From Gammaproteobacteria bacterium (GTDB lineage: Bacteria; Pseudomonadota; Gammaproteobacteria; Steroidobacterales; Steroidobacteraceae), in the NCBI GenBank assembly GCA_021323735.1, contig JAJPKM010000042.1:1-64000 (forward strand): a stretch of 64,000 nt of DNA, given 5' to 3'. Below, one piece after another: positions 53,257-62,742 of this stretch. A program made the position numbers and the translations under genes. Each line of letters starts with the position of its first letter. Within the stretch, counting starts at the first letter, position 1. The notes under the pieces are model-generated. The model saw only the letters and a program-made list of their open reading frames with translations, ran no database searches and was not told where the DNA came from.

Positions 53257-55284
53257 CTAACCCGAAAGGTCGGTGTGCCTACTCGCCGTGACGACCGCGG
53301 CCAACGCTTCGGCCAGGGCCCGCTGCGTAAAAGGTTTGGCGAGGCGCATGAAGTCAACACCGGCCGTCCGCGGCAAATCCGCGTAGCCTGTGGCCAGGAT
53401 CGCAGGCAGCGCGGGGCACCGCTCTCTGATTTTCTCGATCAGCTGAATGCCCGTCATTACCGGCATGGCCTGATCGGTGATGACCAGTTCAATGGCCGGC
53501 GTCGAGTCGATCGCTTCCAGCGCCTTGGCGCCGCTTTCCACAGCGATCACTTCATGCCCCAAATCCTCGAGCATCGCGACGATGTTGGCCGACACCAGGC
53601 TGTCATCATCGACGGCCAGGATGCGGAGCCGCCGCCTGGTTTGCGCCGATTCGCCAGGTTCCCCCGCATCGTGCGGTACGGACTTCGCGGCGCTCTCCAC
53701 AACCACAGGCAGCCATAGCTCGATGGTCGTGCCTGTTCCGACGGTACTATGCACCATGAGTTTGCCGCCGGACTGCGCGGTGAGCCCATCGACCATGCAA
53801 AGGCCCAGGCCGGTGCCTTTGCCGATCCCCTTGGTCGTGAAGAAGGGTTCAGTCGCTCGAGCCAACGTGGCCTCATCCATGCCGTGTCCGGTATCGCTGA
53901 CCGACAGGCAGGCGAAGCGTCCGGCCGGAAGGTTGGTCGCATGACCGGCCTGCACGGATTCCTCGGCGATCGAAATCGTCAGCGTGCCGCCATCGGCCAT
54001 GGCATCACGGCCGTTGATGGCAAGATTCAACAGGGCCGTCTCGAGCTGATTCGGGTCCGTGCGCACCAGCACCGCGTCGCGCGGAAAGCGCGTCTCGATC
54101 TGGACGGTGGGGCCGAGCGAGCGCTCCAACAGCTCCATCATATTGTTGATCAAGCTGATGAGATCAACGTTCTCATGTTTCAACTCCTGGCGTCTGGCAA
54201 ACGCCAGCATGCGCTGCGTCAGCGACGTTCCTCTCTTGGCGCCTTGCACGGCGTTGTCCAAGAGCGAGAGCAGCCGCTGGTCGTCCGGCAGCCGCTTGCG
54301 CAAAATCTCCAGGCTCCCCAGGATGGCCATGAGCAAATTGTTGAAATCGTGTGCGGCACCGCCGGTGAACTGGCCCACGGCCTCCATCTTCTGAGCCTGA
54401 CGCAGTCTCGCTTCCGTGGCGCGCCGTTCGGTGATGTCACGGGTAATCTTGGCGTAGCCGACCAGCACTCCGTCGGTGCGCACGGCATCGATGATCACAT
54501 TCGCCCAAAAACGAGTCCCATCCTTGCGCATGCGCCATCCTTCGGTCTCCAACCTGCCGTCGCGTGCGGCAGTGCGCAGGCCGGCGGCCGGAATCCCCGC
54601 GGCGCGATCCTCCGCGGAGTAAAAGCATGCGAAATTCTTGCCGATGATTTCCGCCGCTTCATAGCCTTTGATGCGCCTCGCGCCCGCGTTCCAGCTGACG
54701 ATGCAGCCCTTGGGGTCCAGCATGAAGATGGCATAGTCGGTGACGCTATCCACCAGCAACTCAAAGGTCCGCTCGCTTTTCTGCAGCTGGTGCAGAGCCT
54801 CCTCCAGCTCCCGGGTCCGCGCCGCCACCTTCTCTTCCAATTCGATGTTGAGCTGCTGCAGAGCGTTTGCGGATTCCTTGCGATGGGTCACATCGCGTGA
54901 GATGGCGAGCTGGCCCAACGTTCCGTCGCCTAGAGCGATCGGCACGGCGTGCGTCTCCATGTGACGGCGGGTTCCCTTCAGACCGATGATGTCAAATTCC
55001 CATTTGAGCCGCTCACCCGCACAAACGCGTTCATGATTCGCGCGCCAGGCGGCCCTGTGTTCCGGAGCAATCCAGTCGACGGTGTTCGCCGATTCCACGC
55101 GCTTCCAGGATTCGACTTCGATCATCATCAAGCCGGCCCGATTCATCTGCATCAGTCGCCCGTCTCGGGCGACCACTTTGATGCATTCAGGGCTCGTGTC
55201 GGTAATGGCCTCCAACAGTTCAGCGGCATCGGGCGGACCATCGGCGTTCGCAAGTCGACCCCGGACATGGACAGTTCCGAGCAT
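53257..55284 (-). CDS. Hybrid PAS/PAS histidine kinase with C-terminal receiver
   Basis: From ATG 55284 the protein has 675 residues; an ATG 33 bp upstream is possible but the AGAGG ribosome site fits this one. Two PAS domains (about 22-140 and 172-292; the second has WNAGARRIKGYEAAEIIGKNF) are joined by a coiled coil (141-172). The HisKA histidine is His312 in GGAAHDFNNLL, followed by the ATPase (NLAINGRDAM, DTGHGM, GTGLGLCMV) and a receiver with Asp604 (TDQAMP) and Lys650 (AKPF). No transmembrane segment is seen, so it is cytosolic. No cognate regulator gene is adjacent; an internal relay to an unlinked Hpt is likely. Confidence 0.9.
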   Translation of the reverse strand: MLGTVHVRGRLANADGPPDAAELLEAITDTSPECIKVVARDGRLMQMNRAGLMMIEVESWKRVESANTVDWIAPEHRAAWRANHERVCAGERLKWEFDIIGLKGTRRHMETHAVPIALGDGTLGQLAISRDVTHRKESANALQQLNIELEEKVAARTRELEEALHQLQKSERTFELLVDSVTDYAIFMLDPKGCIVSWNAGARRIKGYEAAEIIGKNFACFYSAEDRAAGIPAAGLRTAARDGRLETEGWRMRKDGTRFWANVIIDAVRTDGVLVGYAKITRDITERRATEARLRQAQKMEAVGQFTGGAAHDFNNLLMAILGSLEILRKRLPDDQRLLSLLDNAVQGAKRGTSLTQRMLAFARRQELKHENVDLISLINNMMELLERSLGPTVQIETRFPRDAVLVRTDPNQLETALLNLAINGRDAMADGGTLTISIAEESVQAGHATNLPAGRFACLSVSDTGHGMDEATLARATEPFFTTKGIGKGTGLGLCMVDGLTAQSGGKLMVHSTVGTGTTIELWLPVVVESAAKSVPHDAGEPGESAQTRRRLRILAVDDDSLVSANIVAMLEDLGHEVIAVESGAKALEAIDSTPAIELVITDQAMPVMTGIQLIEKIRERCPALPAILATGYADLPRTAGVDFMRLAKPFTQRALAEALAAVVTASRHTDLSG

Positions 55285-55518
55285 GGCGACCTCTCCCCGC
55301 GAAAAACCCTGTGGCATTACTCCAATCTACACACTTTCACGGCTACGCCTGCCGCCGAGGACCAGGAAGCCTTCGTAGGAAAGCCCTTACACTCGATCAC
55401 GGCACGGCCGCGAATCTCAACGAGCGACGCAACAGTGAGGTGCTTGATCGAACAGCATACCCTGCCTTAAGACTTCCCGACTTGCGCGCCCCGCTCGCTC
55501 GAATCACACTGCTGCGCC

Positions 55519-56337
55519 ATGCGAGTCGTCACCTACAACGTCAACAGCATCAACGCGCGGCTGCCGAATTTTTTGCGCTGGCTTTCGGAGTACTCACCCG
55601 ACGTCGTGTGCCTGCAGGAACTGAAGGCACCGCAGGACAAATTTCCGGAGGCGGCCATTCGCAATGCCGGTTACGGCGTCGTCTGGCACGGCCAGAAGAG
55701 CTGGAACGGCGTGGCAATCTTGAGCAAGAACGCGGAGCCTCAGGAGATTCGGCGCGTTCTGCCCGGCGACCCCGAGGATTCGCATAGCCGATATATCGAA
55801 GCGCAGGTCGGCGGCATCGTGGTGGGATGCCTCTATCTGCCCAACGGCAATCCGGCCCCGGGGCCGAAATTCGAATACAAGTTGCGCTGGCTCAACCGGC
55901 TTCTCGCCCATGCCGCGGAGCTGCTGCTATCGGGAAGCCCGGTCGTACTCGCCGGCGACTACAACGTGATACCCACGGAGTTCGACGTCTACAAACCCGA
56001 GCGCTGGGTCGATGATGCGCTGTTCAGAATCGAGGTTCGCGAGGCATTCGCGCGTCTCACCAAGCGCGGTTGGGTCGACTCGGTGCGCGCCAGCCACCCT
56101 AACCAGAGCATGTACACCTACTGGGACTACTTTCGCAACGCCTACGGCCGCGACGCCGGCCTCAGGATCGACCATCTGCTGCTGAGCCCCTCCTTGTCCG
56201 CGCGCCTGGTCGATGCCGGCGTGTACCGCGAAGTGCGCGGTTGGGAAAAAGCCAGCGATCATGCACCGACCTGGGTGGAACTGCAGGACGCGCCTGCGCC
56301 GGCCCCCGCCGCCTCTTCCACCGAAGCACCGCACTAG
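55519..56337 (+). CDS. xth: Exodeoxyribonuclease III family AP endonuclease
   Basis: A 272-residue protein of the exonuclease III (Xth) type. Mg/active-site motifs are in order: NVNSINARL (8-16), QELKAP with the catalytic Glu, YLPNGNPAPG, GDYNVIPTEFDV, and SDHAPTWV at about 250-257 with the catalytic His. A short Ala/Pro tail ends the protein. It cleaves DNA 5' of abasic sites and trims 3' ends in base-excision repair. It is encoded alone; ribosome site weak. Confidence 0.93.
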   Translation: MRVVTYNVNSINARLPNFLRWLSEYSPDVVCLQELKAPQDKFPEAAIRNAGYGVVWHGQKSWNGVAILSKNAEPQEIRRVLPGDPEDSHSRYIEAQVGGIVVGCLYLPNGNPAPGPKFEYKLRWLNRLLAHAAELLLSGSPVVLAGDYNVIPTEFDVYKPERWVDDALFRIEVREAFARLTKRGWVDSVRASHPNQSMYTYWDYFRNAYGRDAGLRIDHLLLSPSLSARLVDAGVYREVRGWEKASDHAPTWVELQDAPAPAPAASSTEAPH

Positions 56338-56518
56338 CTCGCTGGGGTCCGGTCCGGCGGCCTGCCGTTCGCGACCCCCTTGCGCCGCTGGCGCCGTGTA
56401 CATGGCGGTTCGGCGCACACTTGGGCACCGGCCACGATCGTTCAGTAACGTGTCTCCACGGACGATGAATCACCGTCGATTCATCGCAGACTTTTGTCGA
56501 AACCACCGGGAGACTACC

Positions 56519-56983
56519 GTGATTCACCGATCCATGCTTCGATTCGCCTCTATTGCGATCTTGAGTACTACCGCCACCTATGCGCTGGCCGGAGACTTTT
56601 TCGAGGACAAGGGCGTTGCGCTCAGCAGCTACGATCCACTTTCGTACTTCACCTCCGCGCCCGATCCGATTCCGGGGGTCAAGGAACTGAGCTATGAGTA
56701 CAAGGGGTCCAAGTTCTACTTCATCACGGGCACGCATTTGCATGCCTTTGCCGGCGATCCGGAGCATTACGCCCCGCAATACGGCGGCTTTGACGCGTAT
56801 GGCGTGTCGCAAGGCCGCAAGGTCGGTGCGCACCCGCGCATATTCGCCGTGGTCGATGGGAAGCTCTATCTGTTCAGCGACACCGAGTCACGCAAGAACT
56901 GGAAGAAGGACATCCCGGGCAATGTCGCGCGCGCCTCTGAGCAGTGGTCGGACGTATCGAAACTGGTGGCGCAGAACCGCTGA
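56519..56983 (+). CDS. YHS-domain secreted protein
   Basis: From GTG 56519, with a GGGAG ribosome site, the protein has 154 residues; ATG 56534 is the alternative. A signal peptide (about 6-24, ending ALAGD) precedes a YHS-like domain: GVALSSYDPLSYF, YEYKGSKFYFITGTHLHAFAGDPEHYAPQYGGFDAYGVSQGR. This is the form common in gammaproteobacteria (YHS domain-containing protein), usually thought to bind metal. The classical Tyr-His-Ser core is partly replaced. Function unknown. It converges with the ABM-family gene. Confidence 0.85.
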   Translation: MIHRSMLRFASIAILSTTATYALAGDFFEDKGVALSSYDPLSYFTSAPDPIPGVKELSYEYKGSKFYFITGTHLHAFAGDPEHYAPQYGGFDAYGVSQGRKVGAHPRIFAVVDGKLYLFSDTESRKNWKKDIPGNVARASEQWSDVSKLVAQNR

Positions 56984-57007
56984 GGCGGTGAGTGGGGCAA
57001 CCTGGCA

Positions 57008-57035
57008 GGGCCGGCGTCGATAGCGACGCTGGCCC
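57008..57035. terminator. Bidirectional hairpin between YHS and ABM genes
   Basis: GGGCCGGCGTCG, loop ATAG, CGACGCTGGCCC: a 12-bp stem with one mismatch in the gap between two convergent genes. No T-tract on either side. Position supports a terminator for both. Confidence 0.45.
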
Positions 57036-57048
57036 CTGGGGCTGGGGC

Positions 57049-57369
57049 TCAGGATTCCACCGGCTGGATATCTTCCAGCACTTCATACTGCCGGACCCTA
57101 TCGTCGTATGTGTCGACAGTCGCCAGGGCGCCGGTGTCGATGACGACGTTCTCGAGTACCGGGGCCGCGAATGCGCGAACGGCATCCACAGACTGCCAGC
57201 GCGTGAGAACCAGGAACTCCGTATCGTCCCCGCTCGACCGCTGGCTCAAGAATCCACCCAAGAAACCCTTTTGCTTGCGCAATTCGGGCATGATCTGGGT
57301 TCGAAAATATTCCGGATACTTGTGGGCTTTCGAGTGCCTGGCGCGGCAACTCCACTTGCGAATAATCAT
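57049..57369 (-). CDS. Antibiotic-biosynthesis-monooxygenase (ABM) fold protein
   Basis: A 106-residue ferredoxin-like alpha/beta barrel protein: MIIRKWSCRA first strand, YFRTQIMPELRKQKGFLGGFL, DTEFLVLTRWQSVDAVRAFA and a C-terminal strand. The pattern F-x-V-x-T-x-W-x-S-x-D/E-A-x-x-x-F is that of ABM-domain proteins, which include haem-degrading enzymes and small monooxygenases. Substrate unknown. It lies 114 bp upstream (in its own direction) of no other gene and appears monocistronic. Confidence 0.8.
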   Translation of the reverse strand: MIIRKWSCRARHSKAHKYPEYFRTQIMPELRKQKGFLGGFLSQRSSGDDTEFLVLTRWQSVDAVRAFAAPVLENVVIDTGALATVDTYDDRVRQYEVLEDIQPVES

Positions 57370-57482
57370 CTGTTTTCACCCTGTTCGCGCCGCACCGTAC
57401 TCATCCCGGACGGCGAATGATTCCGTTCTTCCGATATATTAACGTCATCCCTCGGCGCGGATTTGAGTTTTGGCGGCCGCGC

Positions 57483-58355
57483 TCAAGGCGACATCTCGTC
57501 ACCCCGATGATGCCAGGCAACCACCCTTTGCCTTTGCTCGCCGAGCTTTTCGATGCCCAAGTGCATCACATCGCCGGCCTTGAGAAAAAGCGGCTCGGGT
57601 TTGCGGCCCAGTCCTACACCGGGCGGGGTGCCGGTAATCAGCAGGTCACCGGGATACAGCGTCATGAATTGACTGACGTAGGCGATCAAATCCCGTACCG
57701 GAAAAATCATGTTCAGGGTATTGCCGGTCTGCATGCGGCGGCCGTTGAGATCTAAAAACAGCTCGAGCTTTTGCACATCGCCGACTTCGTCGGCCGTGAC
57801 CAACCAAGGTCCCACGGGTCCGAAGGTATCGCATCCCTTGCCCTTGTCCCATTGCGTGCCTCGCTCCAACTGAAAGGCGCGCTCCGAGACGTCGTTGACC
57901 ACCACGTATCCCGCGACATGATCGAGCGCCTGGTCCGCGCCGACATAGCGCGCGGTTCGGCCGATGATGACACCGAGCTCGACCTCCCAATCGCTTTTCA
58001 TCGAATCCTTGGGCAGCATGACATCGTCATCGGGACCGCTCAGGCAGCTGATTGCCTTGGTAAACAACGCCGGCTCCGTGGGAATCGGCAAGTGAGCTTC
58101 CTTGGCATGATCGGCGTAGTTCAAGCCGATTGCGATGAACTTGCCGATGCCCCTGACCGGAACGCCAAGCCGCGGCGTACCCTCCACCCGCGGCAGCGCA
58201 TCCACATCCAAGGCGGCGAGCCGCGCCAAAACTTCAGGCGTCACCGTTTCGGGTGCAACATCCCGGATATGCGCCGACAAATCACGGATCACACCCCGGC
58301 GGTCCACAAGACCCGGCCTCTCGCCTCTCGGCGGCCCATAACGCAGAAGTTTCAT
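57483..58355 (-). CDS. Fumarylacetoacetate hydrolase (FAH) family enzyme
   Basis: A 290-residue protein. The N-terminal domain (1-70) is followed by the FAH fold: GIGKFIAIGLNYADHAKEA, SDWEVELGVIIGRTARYV with the metal-binding Glu residues, GYVVVNDVSERAFQ, KGCDTFGPVGPWLVTADEV and GDLLITGTPPGVGLG. Members hydrolyse or decarboxylate beta-diketones and acylpyruvates, often in aromatic or sugar-acid degradation. A GAGGAACC ribosome site precedes the ATG. It is divergent from the OYE gene. Confidence 0.92.
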   Translation of the reverse strand: MKLLRYGPPRGERPGLVDRRGVIRDLSAHIRDVAPETVTPEVLARLAALDVDALPRVEGTPRLGVPVRGIGKFIAIGLNYADHAKEAHLPIPTEPALFTKAISCLSGPDDDVMLPKDSMKSDWEVELGVIIGRTARYVGADQALDHVAGYVVVNDVSERAFQLERGTQWDKGKGCDTFGPVGPWLVTADEVGDVQKLELFLDLNGRRMQTGNTLNMIFPVRDLIAYVSQFMTLYPGDLLITGTPPGVGLGRKPEPLFLKAGDVMHLGIEKLGEQRQRVVAWHHRGDEMSP

Positions 58356-58439
58356 TTCGCCTGGTTCCTCATTCCCAAGTATGCAGCGCCGGGCCGGGCC
58401 CTGCTAGCATCACGGGGTCACCAATGACCTGAGGACTTC

Positions 58440-59546
58440 ATGACCACGCTATTCGATCCGATCAGCATCGGCCCTGTGACCTGCCCCAACCGCATCTGGA
58501 TGGCGCCGCTGACCCGCGGCCGGGGCACGCGCGACCACATTCCCACCGAACTCATGGCCACCTATTACTCCCAGCGCGCGGGCGCAGGGCTGATCATTTC
58601 GGAAGCCACCGGCATCAGCGTCGAAGGCAGCGGCTGGCCCTATGCCGGGGGACTCTGGGGTCGCGAACATGTGGATCATTGGCGGGTGGTGACCCAGGCT
58701 GTGCATCGGGCGGGTGGCCGCATATTCGCGCAGCTATGGCATATGGGACGGCTGGTGCATCCCTCCCTGCATGGTGTCCAGCCGGTCTCCGCCAGCGCGA
58801 CCACGGCGCCGGGCAAGGCACACACCTATGACGGCAAGCAGCCCTATGCGCAAGCACGGCCGCTCGGCATCGAGGAGATTCCCCGGCTGATCGGCGACTA
58901 CGTGACCGCGGCGAGAAACGCCATCGACGCCGGCTTCGACGGGGTCCAGCTGCATGGCGCCAATGGCTATCTCATCGACCAATTCCTGCGCGATGGCAGT
59001 AACCAGCGCACCGATGCCTACGGCGGCCCGATCGAGAATCGCGTGCGTCTGCTGCGCGAAGTGGTGGCGGCGCTGGTGGGCGCCGTCGGCAAGGAACGTA
59101 CCGCCGTGCGCCTATCGCCCAACGGCGACTCGCAGGGCGTCGACGACAGCGACCAGGCGGCCCTGTTTCCCGCCGCCGCGGCAGTCCTCGATTCACTCGG
59201 CATCGCGTTTCTCGAGTTACGCGAACCGGGTCCCAACGGAACCTTCGGCAAGACGGATCGTCCGCCGGTGGCGCCGCTCATCCGCCGAGCCTTCAAAGGG
59301 CCCTTGGTGCTGAACTCGGACTATGATCTTGCGCGTGCGCAAACGGCCATCGCCACGGGTGCCGCGGATGCGATCACGTTCGGACGAAAATTTCTGGCAA
59401 ACCCAGATCTCCCCTATCGATTCGCGCACGATCTGCCGCTCAATCCCGACGATCCGAAAACATGGTATTCGCAGGGAGCGGATGGCTATGTGACGTACCC
59501 CGAGGTGAGGAGCCTCCGGCAGGCCCCAGGGGAGACAGTGGCGTGA
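58440..59546 (+). CDS. NADH:flavin oxidoreductase, old yellow enzyme family
   Basis: A 368-residue FMN enzyme. MTTLFDPISIGPVTCPNRIWMAP, TRGRG, SQRAGAGLIISEAT, FAQLWHMGR, DGVQLHGANGYLIDQFLRDGSNQR and the C-terminal TFGRKFLANPDLP are classical OYE (N-ethylmaleimide reductase-like) segments, with the His-x2-Asn substrate pair in LHGAN. It reduces alpha,beta-unsaturated carbonyls or nitro-esters. A GAGGAC ribosome site precedes the ATG. The GMC oxidoreductase gene starts seven bases after its stop, so they form one operon. Confidence 0.93.
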   Translation: MTTLFDPISIGPVTCPNRIWMAPLTRGRGTRDHIPTELMATYYSQRAGAGLIISEATGISVEGSGWPYAGGLWGREHVDHWRVVTQAVHRAGGRIFAQLWHMGRLVHPSLHGVQPVSASATTAPGKAHTYDGKQPYAQARPLGIEEIPRLIGDYVTAARNAIDAGFDGVQLHGANGYLIDQFLRDGSNQRTDAYGGPIENRVRLLREVVAALVGAVGKERTAVRLSPNGDSQGVDDSDQAALFPAAAAVLDSLGIAFLELREPGPNGTFGKTDRPPVAPLIRRAFKGPLVLNSDYDLARAQTAIATGAADAITFGRKFLANPDLPYRFAHDLPLNPDDPKTWYSQGADGYVTYPEVRSLRQAPGETVA

Positions 59547-59553
59547 GGCACAG

Positions 59554-61170
59554 GTGAAACAGCTGGCCGGAGACTATGACCACATCATCGTCGGCGCGGG
59601 AACCGCGGGATGCATCGTGGCCAACCGATTGTCGGCCGACCTGAAGCGGCGGGTACTGCTGCTGGAGGCTGGGGGACGCGATGACTGGATGTGGTACCAC
59701 GTGCCGGCGGGTTATCTATTCACCATCGGCAATCCGCGTTCCGACTGGATGTTCCGCACCGAGTCCGAGCCGGGGCTCAACGGGCGCTCGCTCGCCTATC
59801 CGCGCGGCAAGGTCATCGGAGGCTCGTCGGCCATCAACGCCATGATTTGCATGCGCGGACAGGCGGCCGACTATGACGGCTGGCGATCCTTGGGGCTCGA
59901 GGGCTGGGGCTGGGCCGACGTACTGCCTGCGTTCAAACGCGTGGAGGACCACTTCCTGGGGAAGAGCGAGCACCACGGCGTCGGCGGAGAGTTTCGCGTG
60001 GAAGCACCGCGGGTCAGATGGCGGGTGCTCGACGCCGTGCGTGAGGCCGCCGTGCAGGCGGGCGTGCCCGCCATCGACGACTTCAATTGCGGCGACAACG
60101 AAGGCGTTTCCTATTTTCACGTCAATCAAAAACGGGGGCGGCGCTGGTCGGCGGCAACGGGATTCCTCAAGCCCGCACTCAGTCGCAAGAATCTGAGGCT
60201 CGAAATGCATGTGCTGGTCGAGCGTTTGATCGTCGAAAATGGCCGCGCCTGCGGTGTGCAGTTTTCGCGTGGCGGGGAGAGGTTCGAGGTTCGCACCGCC
60301 GGCACGGTCATCTTATCGGCCGGCGCGATCGGCTCGCCGCAGATTCTCAGCTTGTCGGGCATAGGCCGGCACGAGTGGCTCGCCCCCGTCGGCATCAAGA
60401 CGCTGCTCGAGCGGCGCGGTGTAGGCTCGAATCTGCAGGATCATCTGCAGCAGCGTGCAATTTATAAAGTGAGCGGCGTGAAGACGCTGAACGAAATGTA
60501 TCACTCGGTGCCGGGCCGCGCATGGATGGGCATGGATTACCTATTGCGGCGGCGTGGGCCGCTGACCATGGCCCCTTCGCAGCTCGGTATCTTCATGCGC
60601 TCGAGTTCGGCGGAGCGGCGCGCGAACATCGAGTTCCATGTGCAGCCGCTGTCGCTCGACAAGTTTGGCGATCCCCTGCATCGCTACCCGGCCATCACCT
60701 TGAGCGCCTGCAATCTGCAACCCACCTCGCGCGGCACCGTGCGGCTTCGATCCGCGGATCCCGAGGCGCCGCCGCTGATTGCGCCGAATTATCTCGCGAC
60801 CGCGCAGGACCGCGCCGTCGCCGCGGACGCCATTCGCTGTACCAGGCGCATCATGGCCCAAGACGCCGTGCGGGCATTCTCCCCGGAGGAATTTCTACCG
60901 GGCCCGAAAGTTGGCGACGATACCGAGGCGCTGGCCGCCGCCGCCGGCGATATCGGAACGACGATCTTTCATCCCGTGGGAACCGCGAGAATGGGACTGG
61001 CCGACGATGCAGAAGCCGTCGTCGACGCGCGCTTGAGAGTCCACGGGATCGAGCGTCTGCGGGTGGTGGATGCCTCCGTCATGCCGACGATCCCGTCCGG
61101 CAACACCAACACCCCGACGGCAATGATTGCCGAGAAAGGCGCCGGAATGATTCTCGAGGACTTTAGCTGA
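59554..61170 (+). CDS. GMC-family FAD oxidoreductase (choline dehydrogenase-like)
   Basis: A 538-residue flavoprotein. The FAD-binding GAGTAG is at 14-19, LLLEAGG at about 35, the GMC signature GSSAINAMI... near 89-97, SAGAIGSPQILSLSGIG (signature 2) and the active-site TIFHPVGTARMG plus SGNTNTPTAM (about 515-524). It oxidises primary or secondary alcohols to aldehydes or ketones, passing electrons to a quinone or oxygen. The GTG start has GAGG close upstream. Probably acts with the OYE enzyme on one substrate, for example a terpenoid or steroid alcohol; not determined by sequence. Confidence 0.92.
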   Translation: MKQLAGDYDHIIVGAGTAGCIVANRLSADLKRRVLLLEAGGRDDWMWYHVPAGYLFTIGNPRSDWMFRTESEPGLNGRSLAYPRGKVIGGSSAINAMICMRGQAADYDGWRSLGLEGWGWADVLPAFKRVEDHFLGKSEHHGVGGEFRVEAPRVRWRVLDAVREAAVQAGVPAIDDFNCGDNEGVSYFHVNQKRGRRWSAATGFLKPALSRKNLRLEMHVLVERLIVENGRACGVQFSRGGERFEVRTAGTVILSAGAIGSPQILSLSGIGRHEWLAPVGIKTLLERRGVGSNLQDHLQQRAIYKVSGVKTLNEMYHSVPGRAWMGMDYLLRRRGPLTMAPSQLGIFMRSSSAERRANIEFHVQPLSLDKFGDPLHRYPAITLSACNLQPTSRGTVRLRSADPEAPPLIAPNYLATAQDRAVAADAIRCTRRIMAQDAVRAFSPEEFLPGPKVGDDTEALAAAAGDIGTTIFHPVGTARMGLADDAEAVVDARLRVHGIERLRVVDASVMPTIPSGNTNTPTAMIAEKGAGMILEDFS

Positions 61171-61178
61171 GCATTGCT

Positions 61179-61454
61179 CTAGCGATGGATGGTAATCGAG
61201 GGATCCAGCAGGACCAACGCATCGCCAGCCTGAAATGCACCCGTTCTGAACATATCGTCACGGGTGTAGGCGCGCCCATAGCCACGGCAACCCGACTTGG
61301 AGTCTATGAGACTACCCGTGTCCGTGAGGCAGTTAGGGTCCTTCAGGGCAGCCGTCGCCGGTTTTGAGTTCGGACTTTGCGGGGTAGCTGCACAGCCGAA
61401 TAGCATGAGTCCCGCAGCTGCTGCACTCAGGAATCGCATCGTACTGGCGTTCAT
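61179..61454 (-). CDS. Small lipoprotein
   Basis: A 91-residue protein with a lipoprotein signal peptide: RFLSAAAAGLMLFGC, lipobox LFGC with Cys21. The short mature part has three more cysteines (NCLTDTG, KSGCRGYGR) that may form a disulfide, and a YGRAYTRDDMFRTG segment. A perfect AGGAGG ribosome site lies four bases before the ATG. Similar short lipoproteins with CLxxTGS and a RxY-D segment occur in gammaproteobacteria without known function. Its stop lies eight bases from the end of the convergent GMC gene. Confidence 0.82.
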   Translation of the reverse strand: MNASTMRFLSAAAAGLMLFGCAATPQSPNSKPATAALKDPNCLTDTGSLIDSKSGCRGYGRAYTRDDMFRTGAFQAGDALVLLDPSITIHR

Positions 61455-61617
61455 AATACCTCCTGCTTACGGCCCCCATCCTACGCCAACCCCGATGCCG
61501 CGCAACTCGAGGCTATCGGTGCACCGAACCGCGGTCGGTTCCCAGCCGGGGACTGGTGTGGGGGATCTGGTGCCCCATCCCGTTCTAGTCCGCCGGCCCT
61601 GCGTCCGGCCAAGCGGC

Positions 61618-62742
61618 TCAAGAGCGCTCGAAACGAGCCACGGTCTCGACGTGTTCGGTAAAAGGGAAAAGATTGAAGGCGCGAAGCCCCGTGAGCCGCA
61701 GCTTGCCGCCGGAAGTCAGTTGCGCCGCGTCATGGCGCAGCGATTCCAACCCGCAGCTCACATACAAAAACCTTTCCGGTGGATCCTGGCTCAAGGTTTG
61801 CGTAAGTTCGGGGTCCAAGCCCTTTCGCGGCGGGTCGGCGATCACCACCTGTGCGGCGGATGCTTCCCGGCAGGCCGAGCCTGCGGTGCCTTCGATCACC
61901 GACACTTTGGCGCGATCCTCGGGCCCAAGTTGCGCGAGACCGAGTTCCAGCCCGCGCAGCGAGTGCTCGCCGACCTCGTTCAGGCGTATCTCGCCGACAC
62001 GGGCCAACAAGGACAGGCCAATGGCCCCCACGCCCGCGTAAAACTCAGTGACCCGTGAACCCTGAGGAATTTCGGAGCGCAGATAGCCGATGATGTCATG
62101 GGCAGCGTCGAGATTGCTCTGACCGAAGGCGCCCGGCGGATAGTGAACCGCCGCGCCGCCGAAGTGTTCGATCACGCTTTCGGGGCCGTACCACGGGTGA
62201 AAGACGGGACCCAATATGGTGTTGGAGCGCTCGAGATGGGCGTTGAACCACAAGCTGTGCAACTGGTTGCCGAGCCGTTCCCGAACCAGATCCAGGAGGG
62301 CCCGCAGAGGTTCCGGCGTGGCGCTGTTGGCTACGATGACGACTTGCGCAGTTTGCGAACTGCGCTCGATGACTACTTGTAGATAACGCGCCAGGCCCAG
62401 ATGTGCTCCATCCGAGTAGCTGCTCACCCCAGTCTCGACCAGTGCACGGCGCACGACCGCCGCCACTTGGTTTATCAGGGCGTGCTGAATGCTGCAGCGA
62501 GGAGTGTGCACGACGCGATGGGTACCGAACTCAAACAGTCCGATCTTGGGCGAGTTCAGCCGTCCGCGGATCGCCAGGCGTGCGCGCAGGCGAAATTCGG
62601 ACGTGGGCCCTAAGACCACCGGAATTTCGGGTAGGCCGTGAGCGCGCGCCAGTTCATCGAGCGCATCGCGCGCCACGCCGGCAATACCTGGCGCGCCGAA
62701 ACGCGGACACGCCCCGCAGGGAGGCCGATGCGGGCACGTCAA
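61618..62742 (-). CDS. RNA m5U methyltransferase (RlmC/RlmD type)
   Basis: A 374-residue SAM-dependent methyltransferase. The iron-sulfur cluster cysteines are Cys3, Cys9, Cys12 and Cys83 (TPRCSIQ). The SAM motif is EFYAGVGAIG, IADPPRKGLD follows, the catalytic nucleophile is Cys330 in YVSCGLESLRHD and the general base Glu363 in PFTEHVE. It lacks the N-terminal TRAM domain of RlmD; size and layout are nearer to RlmC. It should form 5-methyluridine in 23S rRNA, exact position uncertain. The gene is not in an evident operon; 163 bp separate it from the lipoprotein gene. Confidence 0.9.
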   Translation of the reverse strand: MTCPHRPPCGACPRFGAPGIAGVARDALDELARAHGLPEIPVVLGPTSEFRLRARLAIRGRLNSPKIGLFEFGTHRVVHTPRCSIQHALINQVAAVVRRALVETGVSSYSDGAHLGLARYLQVVIERSSQTAQVVIVANSATPEPLRALLDLVRERLGNQLHSLWFNAHLERSNTILGPVFHPWYGPESVIEHFGGAAVHYPPGAFGQSNLDAAHDIIGYLRSEIPQGSRVTEFYAGVGAIGLSLLARVGEIRLNEVGEHSLRGLELGLAQLGPEDRAKVSVIEGTAGSACREASAAQVVIADPPRKGLDPELTQTLSQDPPERFLYVSCGLESLRHDAAQLTSGGKLRLTGLRAFNLFPFTEHVETVARFERS

